46,271 nt of DNA from Flavobacterium aeripolare (GTDB taxonomy: Bacteria > Bacteroidota > Bacteroidia > Flavobacteriales > Flavobacteriaceae): NCBI RefSeq assembly GCF_013294025.1, contig NZ_JABSNL010000009.1, forward strand, positions 163,966 through 210,236, given 5' to 3'. The first letter of the stretch is position 1, and every line of letters starts with the position of its first letter. Position numbers and translations under genes: made by a program. Below, in pieces: positions 23,928-33,244 of the stretch. The notes under the pieces are model-generated. The model searched no databases and was not told where the DNA came from. It saw nothing but the letters and a program-made list of their open reading frames with translations.

Positions 23928-25106
23928 ATGAAAAAAGCCATCAAGAAAATTTATAATGGTGACTTGTTTAAAGAGTTTTTTGATAATGAAAAAGCAACTG
24001 GATTAATATTAATCGCTTGTACTATCGTTTCATTAATCATGGCAAATTCCATATTTGCATCGCAGTATATTTATACTTGGCATGCTAAATTTTTTGGTGA
24101 GAGTTTAGAGTATTGGATTAATGATGGTTTAATGACTGTTTTCTTCTTATTAATAGGTTTAGAGTTAAAACGAGAAATTAACGACGGTGAACTATCAAAT
24201 GTAAAAGATGCTTTACTGCCTATTTTTGCAGCAATGGGAGGTATGTTTATTCCCGCTGGAATATTTTTAATAAACAATTACGGTACAGTAACGCACTCTG
24301 GAGCAGGTATTCCTATGGCTACAGATATTGCTTTTGCTTTAGGTATATTATCTCTTTTAGGGAATAGAGTTCCATTATCACTGAAAGTTTTTTTAACGGC
24401 ACTTGCTGTTATTGATGACCTTGGAGCGATACTAGTGATCGCAATATTTTACACTAAAACCATTGTATGGATGAATTTATTCATTGCATTAGCTGTATTT
24501 GTAGGACTTTTAATAATGAATCGCATGAAAGTGCGTAGCCTTACATTGTACTTACTAGGTGGTGTGGTGATGTGGTGGTTCATGTTGCATTCAGGAATTC
24601 ATGCTACTATTACCGGAGTTTTGTTGGCTTTCACGATTCCGTTTTGCCATGGAGAAAAAGATTCAATCTTCTCAAAACTGGAAAGAGCCTTGCACAAACC
24701 GGTTGGTTTTTTCATTCTTCCGCTTTTTGCATTAGCAAACACAGCAATAATCATAAGCTCAAATATAGGAGAAACGTTATCACAGCATTACAGTATAGGG
24801 ATTGCTCTAGGGCTAATTGTAGGGAAACCACTGGGTATTGCTCTAGCTAGTTTTATAGCGGTACGTTTAGGCGTTTGTAAACTTCCTGCTGATTTGAACT
24901 GGAAAACTGTTATAAGTGTAGGTTTCCTTGGAGGAATTGGTTTTACCATGTCTATCTTCATAACTTTACTTGCCTTTGACGATCAAACGATTATAAATAA
25001 TGCTAAATTTGTAATTCTACTATCTTCATTAGTAGCGGGAGTATTAGGATTCTTATTCTTAAAAACAACTTTAAAACAAGCTACAATTGAAAGTACTAAT
25101 AGCTAA
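23928..25106 (+). CDS. nhaA: Na+/H+ antiporter NhaA
   Basis: 392 aa from the ATG at MKKAIKKIYNGDLFKEFF; an upstream TTG frame exists but gives a poorly plausible extension. About 12 TM helices. The ion-binding aspartate pair lies in TALAVIDDLGAILVIAIFY (pair in VIDDLGA); GLELKREINDGEL and MATDIAFALGIL are family signatures. It exchanges protons for sodium across the inner membrane for pH and Na+ homeostasis. A TTG-started DUF389 gene begins 20 nt before its stop, so the two are likely translated together. Confidence 0.96.
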   Translation: MKKAIKKIYNGDLFKEFFDNEKATGLILIACTIVSLIMANSIFASQYIYTWHAKFFGESLEYWINDGLMTVFFLLIGLELKREINDGELSNVKDALLPIFAAMGGMFIPAGIFLINNYGTVTHSGAGIPMATDIAFALGILSLLGNRVPLSLKVFLTALAVIDDLGAILVIAIFYTKTIVWMNLFIALAVFVGLLIMNRMKVRSLTLYLLGGVVMWWFMLHSGIHATITGVLLAFTIPFCHGEKDSIFSKLERALHKPVGFFILPLFALANTAIIISSNIGETLSQHYSIGIALGLIVGKPLGIALASFIAVRLGVCKLPADLNWKTVISVGFLGGIGFTMSIFITLLAFDDQTIINNAKFVILLSSLVAGVLGFLFLKTTLKQATIESTNS

Positions 25107-26436
25107 ATTACTTGACTACATCAACCTCAATAAAGGTGAGGATGATAAATATACAGTCCTTGAAAATGTACGGTCAAATATCTCTTTTAGAGGCGCTAAC
25201 TTATGGATTCTAGCGTGTGCTATTGTTATCGCTTCGATAGGACTGAATGTAAATTCGGCTGCAGTAATTATTGGAGCCATGCTTATTTCCCCTTTAATGG
25301 GGCCTATTATAGGTGCTGGTTTTGGTTTAGGGGTATTCGATTTTGACTTATTAAAAAGGTCTTTAAAAAATCTATTAGTAGCAACTTTAGTAGGACTTAT
25401 AGTCTCGGCAATATATTTTTATATTAGTCCGTTCAAGGAAATGCAACCCGAGCTATTATCAAGAACATCACCTAATATCTATGATATCCTTATTGCTTTT
25501 GCAGGAGGAATTGTAGGGGCTATTGCTATTACTCGTGTAGAAAAAGGAAATCCCATCCCTGGTGTAGCCATTGCTACTGCCCTGATGCCACCGCTTTGTA
25601 CTGCTGGTTATGGTTTAGCTATAGGAAGCATGCGCTTTTTCTTTGGAGCCATTTACTTGTACTCGATTAACTGTGTTTTTATTTGTATTTCTACTTTCTT
25701 TATTGTGACTTTTTTGAAATATCCTAAAAAGAAGCAACTAGATGAAAGCACCGAAAAAAGAGTAAAATACATTATCACAACTTTAATAACTATATTGATC
25801 TTACCAAGTATTTATTTTGCTTACCAATTATTCGAACAAAAAAACTACCAACACCAAATAGATGTTTTTATCGAAAGTGAATTTTCTAGTAAGGGTATTG
25901 CTATTTTATACAAGAAAACTAAGTTTAACGAAAGTCCAAAGAAATTAGAATTGGGATTTTTAAGTAAAAAATTCTCTGATAGCCAGATCAAAGCCTTTAA
26001 CGCTAAATTAAAAGACTACCAAATCCCGAATACTAAATTAAGTGTGATACAAGATACCACTGATTTAAAGACAGATATTTTAAATGAGATTAAATTTAAT
26101 AAGTCGGTTTTAAGTGAGAAAGATGTATCGATATTAAAACTTAAAAAGCAAATCGAAGCTGATAAGTACGATAATAAAAACCTACTTAACGAAATAAAAA
26201 TTTTGTTCCCAGAAGTTCAAAATATTGCAGTTTCAAACCACGTTTTTAATGAAAATACCGATAGTACCGCAGTAGTTCCTGTTCTTATCTATCAAAGTAA
26301 AACACCATTGAAAGACGAGAACGTACAAAAGTTAACATTCTGGTTGGAAAAAAGATTAGCTAAAAGCGAAATAGAACTGTACAGACAACCTGTTAAACCA
26401 GTCAAAAAAGTGGCTGAAAAAACTGTTGTTAAATAA
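25087..26436 (+). CDS. DUF389 / TIGR00341-type membrane protein
   Basis: 449 aa. Starts with TTG inside the end of nhaA (20-nt overlap); no later Met precedes the conserved core, so TTG is favoured. Six or so TM helices in residues 30-260 with the family blocks RGANLWILACAIVIASIGLNVNSAAVIIGAMLISPLMGPI (core GAMLISPLMGP) and VAIATALMPPLCTAGYG. A soluble C-terminal domain (about 262-449) has charged, coiled-coil-prone sequence. The transport role of DUF389 proteins is not established; coupling to nhaA suggests a link with ion homeostasis. Confidence 0.9.
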   Translation: MKVLIAKLLDYINLNKGEDDKYTVLENVRSNISFRGANLWILACAIVIASIGLNVNSAAVIIGAMLISPLMGPIIGAGFGLGVFDFDLLKRSLKNLLVATLVGLIVSAIYFYISPFKEMQPELLSRTSPNIYDILIAFAGGIVGAIAITRVEKGNPIPGVAIATALMPPLCTAGYGLAIGSMRFFFGAIYLYSINCVFICISTFFIVTFLKYPKKKQLDESTEKRVKYIITTLITILILPSIYFAYQLFEQKNYQHQIDVFIESEFSSKGIAILYKKTKFNESPKKLELGFLSKKFSDSQIKAFNAKLKDYQIPNTKLSVIQDTTDLKTDILNEIKFNKSVLSEKDVSILKLKKQIEADKYDNKNLLNEIKILFPEVQNIAVSNHVFNENTDSTAVVPVLIYQSKTPLKDENVQKLTFWLEKRLAKSEIELYRQPVKPVKKVAEKTVVK

Positions 26437-26459
26437 GCACACAATAAAGTATAGACACA

Positions 26460-26489
26460 AAAAAAATCCGCCTTGCAGCGGATTTTTTT
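26460..26489. terminator. Bidirectional terminator, 12-bp stem
   Basis: AAAAAAATCCGC (26460-26471)/GCGGATTTTTTT (26478-26489), loop CTTGCA, between convergent genes ending at 26436 (+) and 26525 (-). Confidence 0.92.
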
Positions 26490-26524
26490 ATGGACACTAA
26501 TTAAGTATTAGATAACTAGTTCTC

Positions 26525-29011
26525 TTATTTAGGGTCTAGGATTAAAGCAATTCTAGCGATACAGTCCTCATAATGGTAACGAGTCTCAGTATTAAGATTA
26601 GGATTGTTAGCCATTGCTAGTTGTGATTTTAAAGCTTTCAATTCCCCTCTAACTAAGGCTCTCACATCTGATTGTGAAACGTTATAGGCGCTTTCTGAGC
26701 GACTTGACTTCATCTCTTCTTGCATCAAATAAGCCATTCTTTCGATAAAAGCTCTTTGCAAGTTTCTTCTATAAATAGTAACATTTGTGCGTGCTGCAGC
26801 TTCTTTCCATATTCCTTTGCGCATGTCAGTAAGCATATTAATTGCTTTATAATTATCATCACCTTGCACAGCAGCATCCATTAATCTACCCAATCTATCA
26901 AAACTTAAAACCGAATTTAAATGTCGCGTTTGTAAATTTCTAAAACGTTCTGTATAACCAGCGAAATCAATATTGCGTAATGTTTTCATATCAACCAACC
27001 AAGTAGGTGATGCAAAAGCATTTTGTTGCAACCATATCATGGCTTCTACTTGCTGTGCTTTTGGTACTACGGTATAAACGGGACCAGCTTGATTTGGTTT
27101 CTTACTATTTTCAAAAACACCTCCTACATTGGTTACTACATGACCTACATAACGACTCCAAACTCCTAGAAACTCATCGTATAGCTCGCTTAAATCCTCG
27201 TAGTTGTTTGTTTTATCACTAGTCCATTCAGCTAGATGTGCTCCTACATATTGTAGATTTTTAAGTCCGTACGAACTCGCTTTCATTGAATTATTACCAA
27301 TATCTTCTGTTTGCGATGTAGGATCAAAACTGCTGCTTTGCTTACCGTATTTGTAAATAGGATTTGAAGCTTTTTCTAAAATCCATTTGTCTAAGGTAGC
27401 CACCTCTGCCTCTGGAGAAACTGCTCCAGGAATTACACGGTATCCCCAGTTCACAGCGTAGTGATCATAAGGTCCCATCTGACGAATGAAACGAACCCCT
27501 TTATCACCCGCTTGAGCGATATAATTATAACGAGCATAATCCATTAAGCTGGCTGCTATTCCGTTTTTCTGTGTAAAATCGGCATTTCTATAACTTTCAA
27601 CATCATAGGCATTACTAGCGCCCATATTGTGAGGAAAGCCTAGCGCGTGCCCCACTTCATGTGCAATAACAAAGCGCATCATCTCACCCATTTCCTCTTC
27701 ACTAGTGTTTAAAGTACGAGCACTTGGATTTGCCGCTCCAGTTTCTAATAAATAGCGATTTCTATAAGAGCGAAGGTGGTTGTGGTACCAGATAATATCA
27801 CTTTCTATAATCTCCCCCGTTCTAGGGTCAGAGATACTTGGTCCCACAGCATTTCTAGTTGTGCTAGCCACATAGCGCACTACAGAGTAACGCATGTCTT
27901 CAGGACTAAAATCAGGATCTTCTTCTTTTGTAGGTGGGTCTTTGGCAATAATTGCATTTTTAAAACCCGCTGTTTCAAATGGTTTTTGCCATTCTTCAAT
28001 TCCTTGTTTAATGTATTTTCTCAGCTTCTCAGGAGTGGCTGGGTCAATATAATAAACAATAGGTTTAATAGGTTCCACTAGTTCGCCACGAGCGTAAGCA
28101 GCAGGATCTTTTGGCTCTAATCTCCATCGGCGGATGTACGTTTTATTGTCTGATTTTAATTCTTCACTATTATAATCATACTGACTCATAGTAAAGTAAC
28201 CCACACGATCATCTGCTAGACGAGGTTGCATTAATTTTTCTGGCAACAGAATCATCGATTGATTCATTTGTATACTAATGGTCTCAGAATCTTGTAAAAC
28301 TGGCGGCTTAGAGGCATTATAAGTAAAATCTTGAATAACCTCAATATTCATAGGATAACTGCGCATGCTATTAATAAAACTACGCGAATCATCTAGTCCT
28401 TTTACTTTATAAGACTCTCTCATAGAAGCAGATATTCCGCTGATCGCTTTCACATCAGAACTGTAGAATTTTGTTACATCAATTACTGTATTCAAGGAGT
28501 CCTTACTAAAAGCAACGATATCAAATGCAAATAATGTGGGTTCGTAATTGTTAGACTTTACTGATATGCTTATCGGCAAACTATCATTAGCGACAGCATT
28601 GTATGATTTCACTTTGATCAAAATTTTATCTTGAAAACGTTCCCATACAATCAGTTGCTCGTTTGTCTCAGATCCCGCGTTTACATATCCACCACCTAAG
28701 TTAGAAGGCAATTTTGAAAGACGGCTCACGAGCAACATATCCTTATTTAAAAGGGTATTCGGAATTTCAAAAAAATATTTTTTATCTACCTTATGTACAG
28801 TAAACAAACCATCATCAGATATAGCATCCTTTGTGATAACTTTGCTATACTCTTTAATTTGTTGCTCTGATTTTTTTTCGGCTGGAGGGGCAGTAGTTTC
28901 TGGTTTCTTCTTTTTATTCTCATCAATATGCCACTGCTTTTGTGCGGTGACACATACTGGTGTTAATAACAATCCAGCTAATGTACTCAAAATGACAATT
29001 TTCTTCATCAA
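26525..29011 (-). CDS. Secreted zinc-dependent metalloprotease (DUF5117/DUF4953 type)
   Basis: 828 aa. Signal peptide (cleavage after VCVTAQ, about residue 24), then a Pro/Lys/Glu-rich linker. An N-terminal beta-rich region (about 60-320, DUF5118/DUF5117-like) precedes a metzincin domain with HEVGHALGFPH: His451, Glu452, His455, His461, matching HExxHxxGxxH. The Met-turn candidate is in GIAASLMDYARYN. A long helical C-terminus follows. Probably periplasmic or outer-membrane associated; the substrate is unknown. Start could be Met1 or Met2. -7 box TATTTTTG lies at 29038-29045. Confidence 0.93.
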   Translation of the reverse strand: MMKKIVILSTLAGLLLTPVCVTAQKQWHIDENKKKKPETTAPPAEKKSEQQIKEYSKVITKDAISDDGLFTVHKVDKKYFFEIPNTLLNKDMLLVSRLSKLPSNLGGGYVNAGSETNEQLIVWERFQDKILIKVKSYNAVANDSLPISISVKSNNYEPTLFAFDIVAFSKDSLNTVIDVTKFYSSDVKAISGISASMRESYKVKGLDDSRSFINSMRSYPMNIEVIQDFTYNASKPPVLQDSETISIQMNQSMILLPEKLMQPRLADDRVGYFTMSQYDYNSEELKSDNKTYIRRWRLEPKDPAAYARGELVEPIKPIVYYIDPATPEKLRKYIKQGIEEWQKPFETAGFKNAIIAKDPPTKEEDPDFSPEDMRYSVVRYVASTTRNAVGPSISDPRTGEIIESDIIWYHNHLRSYRNRYLLETGAANPSARTLNTSEEEMGEMMRFVIAHEVGHALGFPHNMGASNAYDVESYRNADFTQKNGIAASLMDYARYNYIAQAGDKGVRFIRQMGPYDHYAVNWGYRVIPGAVSPEAEVATLDKWILEKASNPIYKYGKQSSSFDPTSQTEDIGNNSMKASSYGLKNLQYVGAHLAEWTSDKTNNYEDLSELYDEFLGVWSRYVGHVVTNVGGVFENSKKPNQAGPVYTVVPKAQQVEAMIWLQQNAFASPTWLVDMKTLRNIDFAGYTERFRNLQTRHLNSVLSFDRLGRLMDAAVQGDDNYKAINMLTDMRKGIWKEAAARTNVTIYRRNLQRAFIERMAYLMQEEMKSSRSESAYNVSQSDVRALVRGELKALKSQLAMANNPNLNTETRYHYEDCIARIALILDPK

Positions 29012-29037
29012 TAGGTTATTTTTTGATTAATCTCTTT

Positions 29038-29045
29038 CAAAAATA
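29038..29045 (-). promoter_or_regulatory. -7 box (TATTTTTG) for the metalloprotease gene
   Basis: Minus-strand exact TAnnTTTG, 26 nt before the ATG at 29011. Confidence 0.5.
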
Positions 29046-29185
29046 AATTTAACCACCTCTATATTAATTTATTTATGATGTTTTAACACTAAATTAACAA
29101 CTGCCCTCGATGTTATCCTACTAATTTTTATTGCTTTACTATTCGTATTTTATAATTTATTTTCGAATAAAAAAATGAACCAAAA

Positions 29186-29193
29186 TATGTTTG
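29186..29193 (+). promoter_or_regulatory. -7 box (TATGTTTG) for alkB
   Basis: Exact TAnnTTTG, directly followed by the palindrome GCGATCGC (29193-29200). It gives a leader of about 45 nt before the ATG at 29245. Confidence 0.45.
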
Positions 29194-29244
29194 CGATCGC
29201 GCATTTTTTAACGAACTTTAATCTTTATAAAAAGCTGCTACATT

Positions 29245-29859
29245 ATGGACTTATTTAACGATCAACCGCAAAGCCAAGTCAATTTGCTACCGAAAGAGGG
29301 CACCGTAAATTACTATGGGACACTGATGACTCAAAAAGAGGCAAATGATTATTTAAATAAGTTACTGGAAACCATTGCTTGGAAAAATGATCAAGCGGTC
29401 ATCTTTGGAAAATTGATCATCACTAAAAGAAAGGTGGCTTGGTATGGAGATATTCCGTTTAAATACACTTATTCAAATACTACTAAAGAAGCACTACCAT
29501 GGACCGCTGAATTAATAGAATTAAAAAATCTAGCCGAAATAACTACTGGTGAAACCTACAACTCTTGCCTTTTAAATTTGTACCATGATGGTAATGAAGG
29601 TATGGCTTGGCATAGTGATGGCGAAAAAGATTTGAAGAAAAATGGTGCTATTGCGTCAATGAGTTTTGGTGCAGAGAGAAAATTTGCCTTTAAAAACAAA
29701 ACTACTAAAGAAACTATACAAGTAATTTTGCAAAACGGTAGCTTGCTAGTAATGAAAGACGAAACCCAAACACACTGGCTCCACCGCTTACCTCCTACTA
29801 AATTAGTTTCTAAACCAAGAGTGAATCTTACTTTTAGAACGATTGTACACCAAGACTAA
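29245..29859 (+). CDS. AlkB-type alpha-ketoglutarate-dependent dioxygenase
   Basis: 204 aa 2OG-Fe(II) oxygenase. Iron ligands are His and Asp of MAWHSDGEKDL and the distal His in QTHWLHRLP; the 2-oxoglutarate-binding Arg is in KPRVNLTFR. The YNSCLLNLYHDGNEG block and FKNKTTKE strand fit the AlkB subgroup (ALKBH2/3-like). It reverses alkyl lesions such as 1-methyladenine and 3-methylcytosine in DNA or RNA by oxidative demethylation. Monocistronic, divergent from the protease gene. Confidence 0.93.
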   Translation: MDLFNDQPQSQVNLLPKEGTVNYYGTLMTQKEANDYLNKLLETIAWKNDQAVIFGKLIITKRKVAWYGDIPFKYTYSNTTKEALPWTAELIELKNLAEITTGETYNSCLLNLYHDGNEGMAWHSDGEKDLKKNGAIASMSFGAERKFAFKNKTTKETIQVILQNGSLLVMKDETQTHWLHRLPPTKLVSKPRVNLTFRTIVHQD

Positions 29860-29995
29860 AAGCAAGACACGGCAATAAATTTGTTAGTGAACTAGTATTT
29901 ATTTCCTTTTTTACACTGATTTTAAGGCTATTTTGACTTGTGAAATTTGCCCTAACAATTGTATTGATTCCTTATTTAATGTTAGTATTAATTGC

Positions 29996-30003
29996 TATTT
30001 TTG
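29996..30003 (+). promoter_or_regulatory. -7 box (TATTTTTG) for the Gfo/Idh/MocA gene
   Basis: Exact TAnnTTTG 16 nt before the ATG at 30020. It lies inside the longer open frame from 29933 and therefore supports 30020 as the start. Confidence 0.55.
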
Positions 30004-30019
30004 TACAAATTACATCATT

Positions 30020-30985
30020 ATGCTGAAAATTGGAGTATTAGGTGCAGGTCACTTAGGAAAAATACATTTACGATTACTACAACAATCTGACAAATATGAA
30101 TTAGTTGGTTTTTATGACCCTAATCAAGAAAATGCTGATAAGATTTCTAAAGAATTTGGTTACAAACACTTTAGTACGATAGCGTCACTTATTCACGCAG
30201 TAGACGTCATAGATATTGTTACCCCTACACTTTCTCATTATAAGTGTGCTAAGGTTGCTATTAAATCAGGTAAGCACGTCTTTATTGAAAAACCTATTTC
30301 GAATACTATTGAAGAGGCTGACGAAATAATTGCATTATCTAAGGAGTATAATGTTAAAGGTCAAGTAGGTCATGTGGAACGTTTTAACCCTGGATTTATC
30401 GCTTCAAAAGACATGATCGAAAAACCTATGTTTATTGAAACGCATCGTCTAGCTGAATTTAACCCACGAGGTACGGATGTTCCAGTAGTACTCGATTTAA
30501 TGATTCACGACATTGATGTTATATTAAGTGTGGTGAAATCAAAGGTGAAAAATATTAGCGCAAGCGGTGTTTCTGTCATTAGTGACACGCCTGATATTGC
30601 TAACGCAAGAATCGAATTTGAAAATGGTTGTGTTGCTAATCTAACAGCAAGCCGAATCTCAATGAAAAACATGCGTAAAACGCGTTTCTTTCAAAAAGAC
30701 GCTTACATTTCGGTAGATTTCTTAGAGAAAAAATGTGAGGTTGTAAAAATGAAAGATGCTCCTGAAGTTCCAGGTGATTTTGACATGATTTTGCAAAATG
30801 CAGAAGGCGTAAAAAAGCAAATCTATTTTTCTAATCCTGAAGTAGAGCAAAATAATGCCATTCTGGACGAATTAGAAACTTTTGCAGATGCCATTACTAA
30901 CAATACTACCCCTGTAGTTACCTTAGAACAAGCAACTGATGCTTTAAAAGTAGCGTACCAAATCATTGATTGCTTTAAGAAATAA
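30020..30985 (+). CDS. Gfo/Idh/MocA-family oxidoreductase
   Basis: 321 aa from MLKIGVLGAGHLGKIHL. N-terminal Rossmann domain with the NAD(P) loop GVLGAGHLGKIH and the EKPISNT motif containing the conserved Lys; the C-terminal alpha/beta domain follows VGHVERFNPG, with MIHDIDVILSVV providing the usual catalytic His region. The family dehydrogenates sugars, inositols or related compounds; the substrate cannot be assigned. The 29933 extension (Cys-rich, MTCEICPNN) overlaps the promoter and is rejected. The dehydrogenase gene follows after 57 nt. Confidence 0.92.
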   Translation: MLKIGVLGAGHLGKIHLRLLQQSDKYELVGFYDPNQENADKISKEFGYKHFSTIASLIHAVDVIDIVTPTLSHYKCAKVAIKSGKHVFIEKPISNTIEEADEIIALSKEYNVKGQVGHVERFNPGFIASKDMIEKPMFIETHRLAEFNPRGTDVPVVLDLMIHDIDVILSVVKSKVKNISASGVSVISDTPDIANARIEFENGCVANLTASRISMKNMRKTRFFQKDAYISVDFLEKKCEVVKMKDAPEVPGDFDMILQNAEGVKKQIYFSNPEVEQNNAILDELETFADAITNNTTPVVTLEQATDALKVAYQIIDCFKK

Positions 30986-31042
30986 TAATAGAAGACGATT
31001 TATAAGTTAGACGAGAAGACTTTAAATTAAAAAATAAATTAA

Positions 31043-31930
31043 ATGAAAGTAATAGCAGTAATAGGTGCTGGAACAATGGGGAACGGAATTGCCCACACGT
31101 TTGCACAAAGCGGATTTACCGTTAAATTAATTGATGTATCTGAGAAATCTCTGGATAAAGGAATGGCTACAATTGCGGCTAATCTAGATCGAATGGTTAC
31201 AAAAGGAAGCATCACGATTGAAGACAAAGCTAAAACAATAACAAACATTATTACCTATACAGATGTAAAAGATGGCGTTGTAGGTGCTGACCTAGTTGTC
31301 GAAGCCGCTACAGAAAACGTTGGTTTGAAATTAGAAATTTTCAAACAACTGAATGAAGCATGTGGAGCAGATACTATTCTTGCAACAAATACTTCTTCTA
31401 TTTCAATTACACAAATTGGAGCGGTTGTGACAAACCCGGAGCGCGTTATAGGAATGCACTTTATGAATCCGGTGCCTATTATGAAATTGGTCGAAATCAT
31501 TCGAGGATACAACACTAGCGATGAAGTGACTCAAACGATTATGACACTTTCTGAGAAACTTGGAAAAACACCCGTTGAAGTAAATGATTACCCTGGTTTT
31601 GTAGCCAATAGAATTTTGATGCCTATGATTAACGAGGCTATTGAGACTTTATACAACAAGGTAGCGGGTGTCTATGAGATTGATACCGTTATGAAATTAG
31701 GAATGGGACATCCTATGGGACCTTTACAACTAGCTGATTTTATTGGTTTAGATGTTTGCTTGGCTATTTTGAACGTGATGTATGATGGATTTAAAAATCC
31801 TAAATATGCTCCGTGCCCTTTATTAGTAAACATGGTACGTGCTGGAAAATTAGGAGTTAAATCTGGAGGAGGCTTCTACGATTATTTAGAGAGTAAAAAA
31901 GCAGAGAAGATTTCGAAACAATTTATATAG
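31043..31930 (+). CDS. 3-hydroxyacyl-CoA (3-hydroxybutyryl-CoA) dehydrogenase
   Basis: 295 aa. NAD-binding GAGTMGNGIAHTFAQSGF at the N-terminus, ATNTSSISIT segment, catalytic His in GMHFMNPVPIMKLVEII, then NDYPGFVANRILMPMINEA and the LGMGHPMGPLQLADFIGLD helical domain. It oxidises L-3-hydroxyacyl-CoA to 3-ketoacyl-CoA in fatty-acid, butyrate or phenylacetate metabolism. The stand-alone short form, without a hydratase fusion, resembles Hbd/PaaH. Downstream terminator at 31936. Confidence 0.95.
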   Translation: MKVIAVIGAGTMGNGIAHTFAQSGFTVKLIDVSEKSLDKGMATIAANLDRMVTKGSITIEDKAKTITNIITYTDVKDGVVGADLVVEAATENVGLKLEIFKQLNEACGADTILATNTSSISITQIGAVVTNPERVIGMHFMNPVPIMKLVEIIRGYNTSDEVTQTIMTLSEKLGKTPVEVNDYPGFVANRILMPMINEAIETLYNKVAGVYEIDTVMKLGMGHPMGPLQLADFIGLDVCLAILNVMYDGFKNPKYAPCPLLVNMVRAGKLGVKSGGGFYDYLESKKAEKISKQFI

Positions 31931-31935
31931 TCTAA

Positions 31936-31992
31936 AAAGTCCAAAAACCTAGTTTATTATTCTATACAAGCTAGTTTTTTGGACTTTATTTT
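31936..31992 (+). terminator. Terminator after the hydroxyacyl-CoA dehydrogenase gene
   Basis: AAAGTCCAAAAA..CTAG pairs with CTAG..TTTTTGGACTTT around an 18-nt loop, followed by ATTTTT. Confidence 0.8.
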
Positions 31993-32001
31993 TGATTTAT
32001 T

Positions 32002-33216
32002 ATGGCAAAAATCATTCCTTTTCAAGCCGCTCGTCCTACTCGTGATAAAGTGTGCTTAGTGACTTGCCGTTCTTATGAAGAGTATGTCACTGCAGAGCTA
32101 GCTGCACAATTAGACTTTAATCCGTTATCTTTTTTACATGTTATAAAACCTGCTTACAATAATCAGGAAACAGTAACCTTTGAAAAAAGATACCGACAAG
32201 TTCATCAAAAATACCAAGATTTTAAAAACGAAGGTATCATAATTAAAGATGCTAAGCCGGCAATCTATATTCACAAAATTGTTACTAGCAACCATTCTTT
32301 TACAGGAATTATTGTTGCTGCAAACATAGACGATTACCGCAACAACAAAATTAAAAAACACGAAGAAACACTGGCGTTTCGAGTAAGACTACTCAAAGAG
32401 TACATGAAAAACTCTGAGTTCAATACAGAGCCAGTTCTAATGACTTATCCTGATAATAGTGCTATAGAAAAGTGGATTCTTGAGCAAACGCAACAATTAG
32501 CCGACTTTGAGTTTTCGACTACTAAAAAAGAGATTAATTATCTGTGGAAAATTGATGATGAATCCGAGATCGCGTGGATTCAAAATATATTCAGCAAAGT
32601 AGACTCTTTATACATAGCAGATGGACATCATCGCACTGAAGCTGCTAAACTATTGTCTGAAGATTATCCTAATGATACTAATAAAGCGCATTTATTGAGT
32701 TATTTAATATCAGAAAATAATATTAAAATATACGAGTTTAATCGTGTAGTCAAAGATCTTAACGGCCTGTCTAAAGAGGATTTCATCTCAAAACTGCAAT
32801 TGAATTTTATACTCGAAAACAAATTCCAACAACCGTATCAGCCTGTTGTTAAAAATGAATTTGGTATGTATCTTGACGGTGACTTTTATAGTTTAAAACT
32901 AAAAAATCAAGTAGCTCCATCAAAAGATGCTTTAGAAAGTTTAGACACTCAAATTTTGTATAATACGGTGCTCCTACCCTTACTCGCGGTAGCAGATTTG
33001 CGCAACGATGAGCGTATAGAGTATCTCTCTGGCAAGCAATCCGTTTTAGAATTAAAAAACCAGATTGATGAGGGGGAATTTAGAGTGGGATTTTTACTTT
33101 ACCCTTCAAATATTAATGAAATAAAGGCATTAGCAGATAATAATTTGATTATGCCTCCAAAAAGTACGTATATTGAACCTAAGTTTAGAAGCGGAATCGT
33201 AATCTACGAATTATAA
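32002..33216 (+). CDS. DUF1015 family protein
   Basis: 404 aa. Conserved DUF1015 blocks are visible: the N-terminal IIPFQAARPTRDKV, YIHKIVTSNHSFTGIIV, the signature YIADGHHRTEAA near residues 206-217, and GMYLDGDFYSLKL. The family is widespread, soluble and of unknown function, though the GHHR motif resembles a nucleotide- or metal-binding site. It lies 28 nt before the YggS gene, so cotranscription is likely. Confidence 0.93.
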   Translation: MAKIIPFQAARPTRDKVCLVTCRSYEEYVTAELAAQLDFNPLSFLHVIKPAYNNQETVTFEKRYRQVHQKYQDFKNEGIIIKDAKPAIYIHKIVTSNHSFTGIIVAANIDDYRNNKIKKHEETLAFRVRLLKEYMKNSEFNTEPVLMTYPDNSAIEKWILEQTQQLADFEFSTTKKEINYLWKIDDESEIAWIQNIFSKVDSLYIADGHHRTEAAKLLSEDYPNDTNKAHLLSYLISENNIKIYEFNRVVKDLNGLSKEDFISKLQLNFILENKFQQPYQPVVKNEFGMYLDGDFYSLKLKNQVAPSKDALESLDTQILYNTVLLPLLAVADLRNDERIEYLSGKQSVLELKNQIDEGEFRVGFLLYPSNINEIKALADNNLIMPPKSTYIEPKFRSGIVIYEL

Positions 33217-33244
33217 ATTAAGCTTAAAATAAAAAGCATATAAC

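Noticed and set aside
29933..30019. Cys-rich N-terminal extension of the Gfo/Idh/MocA protein
   Set aside because: It would begin upstream of, and run through, the -7 box at 29996-30003; the family starts at MLKIGVLGAG.
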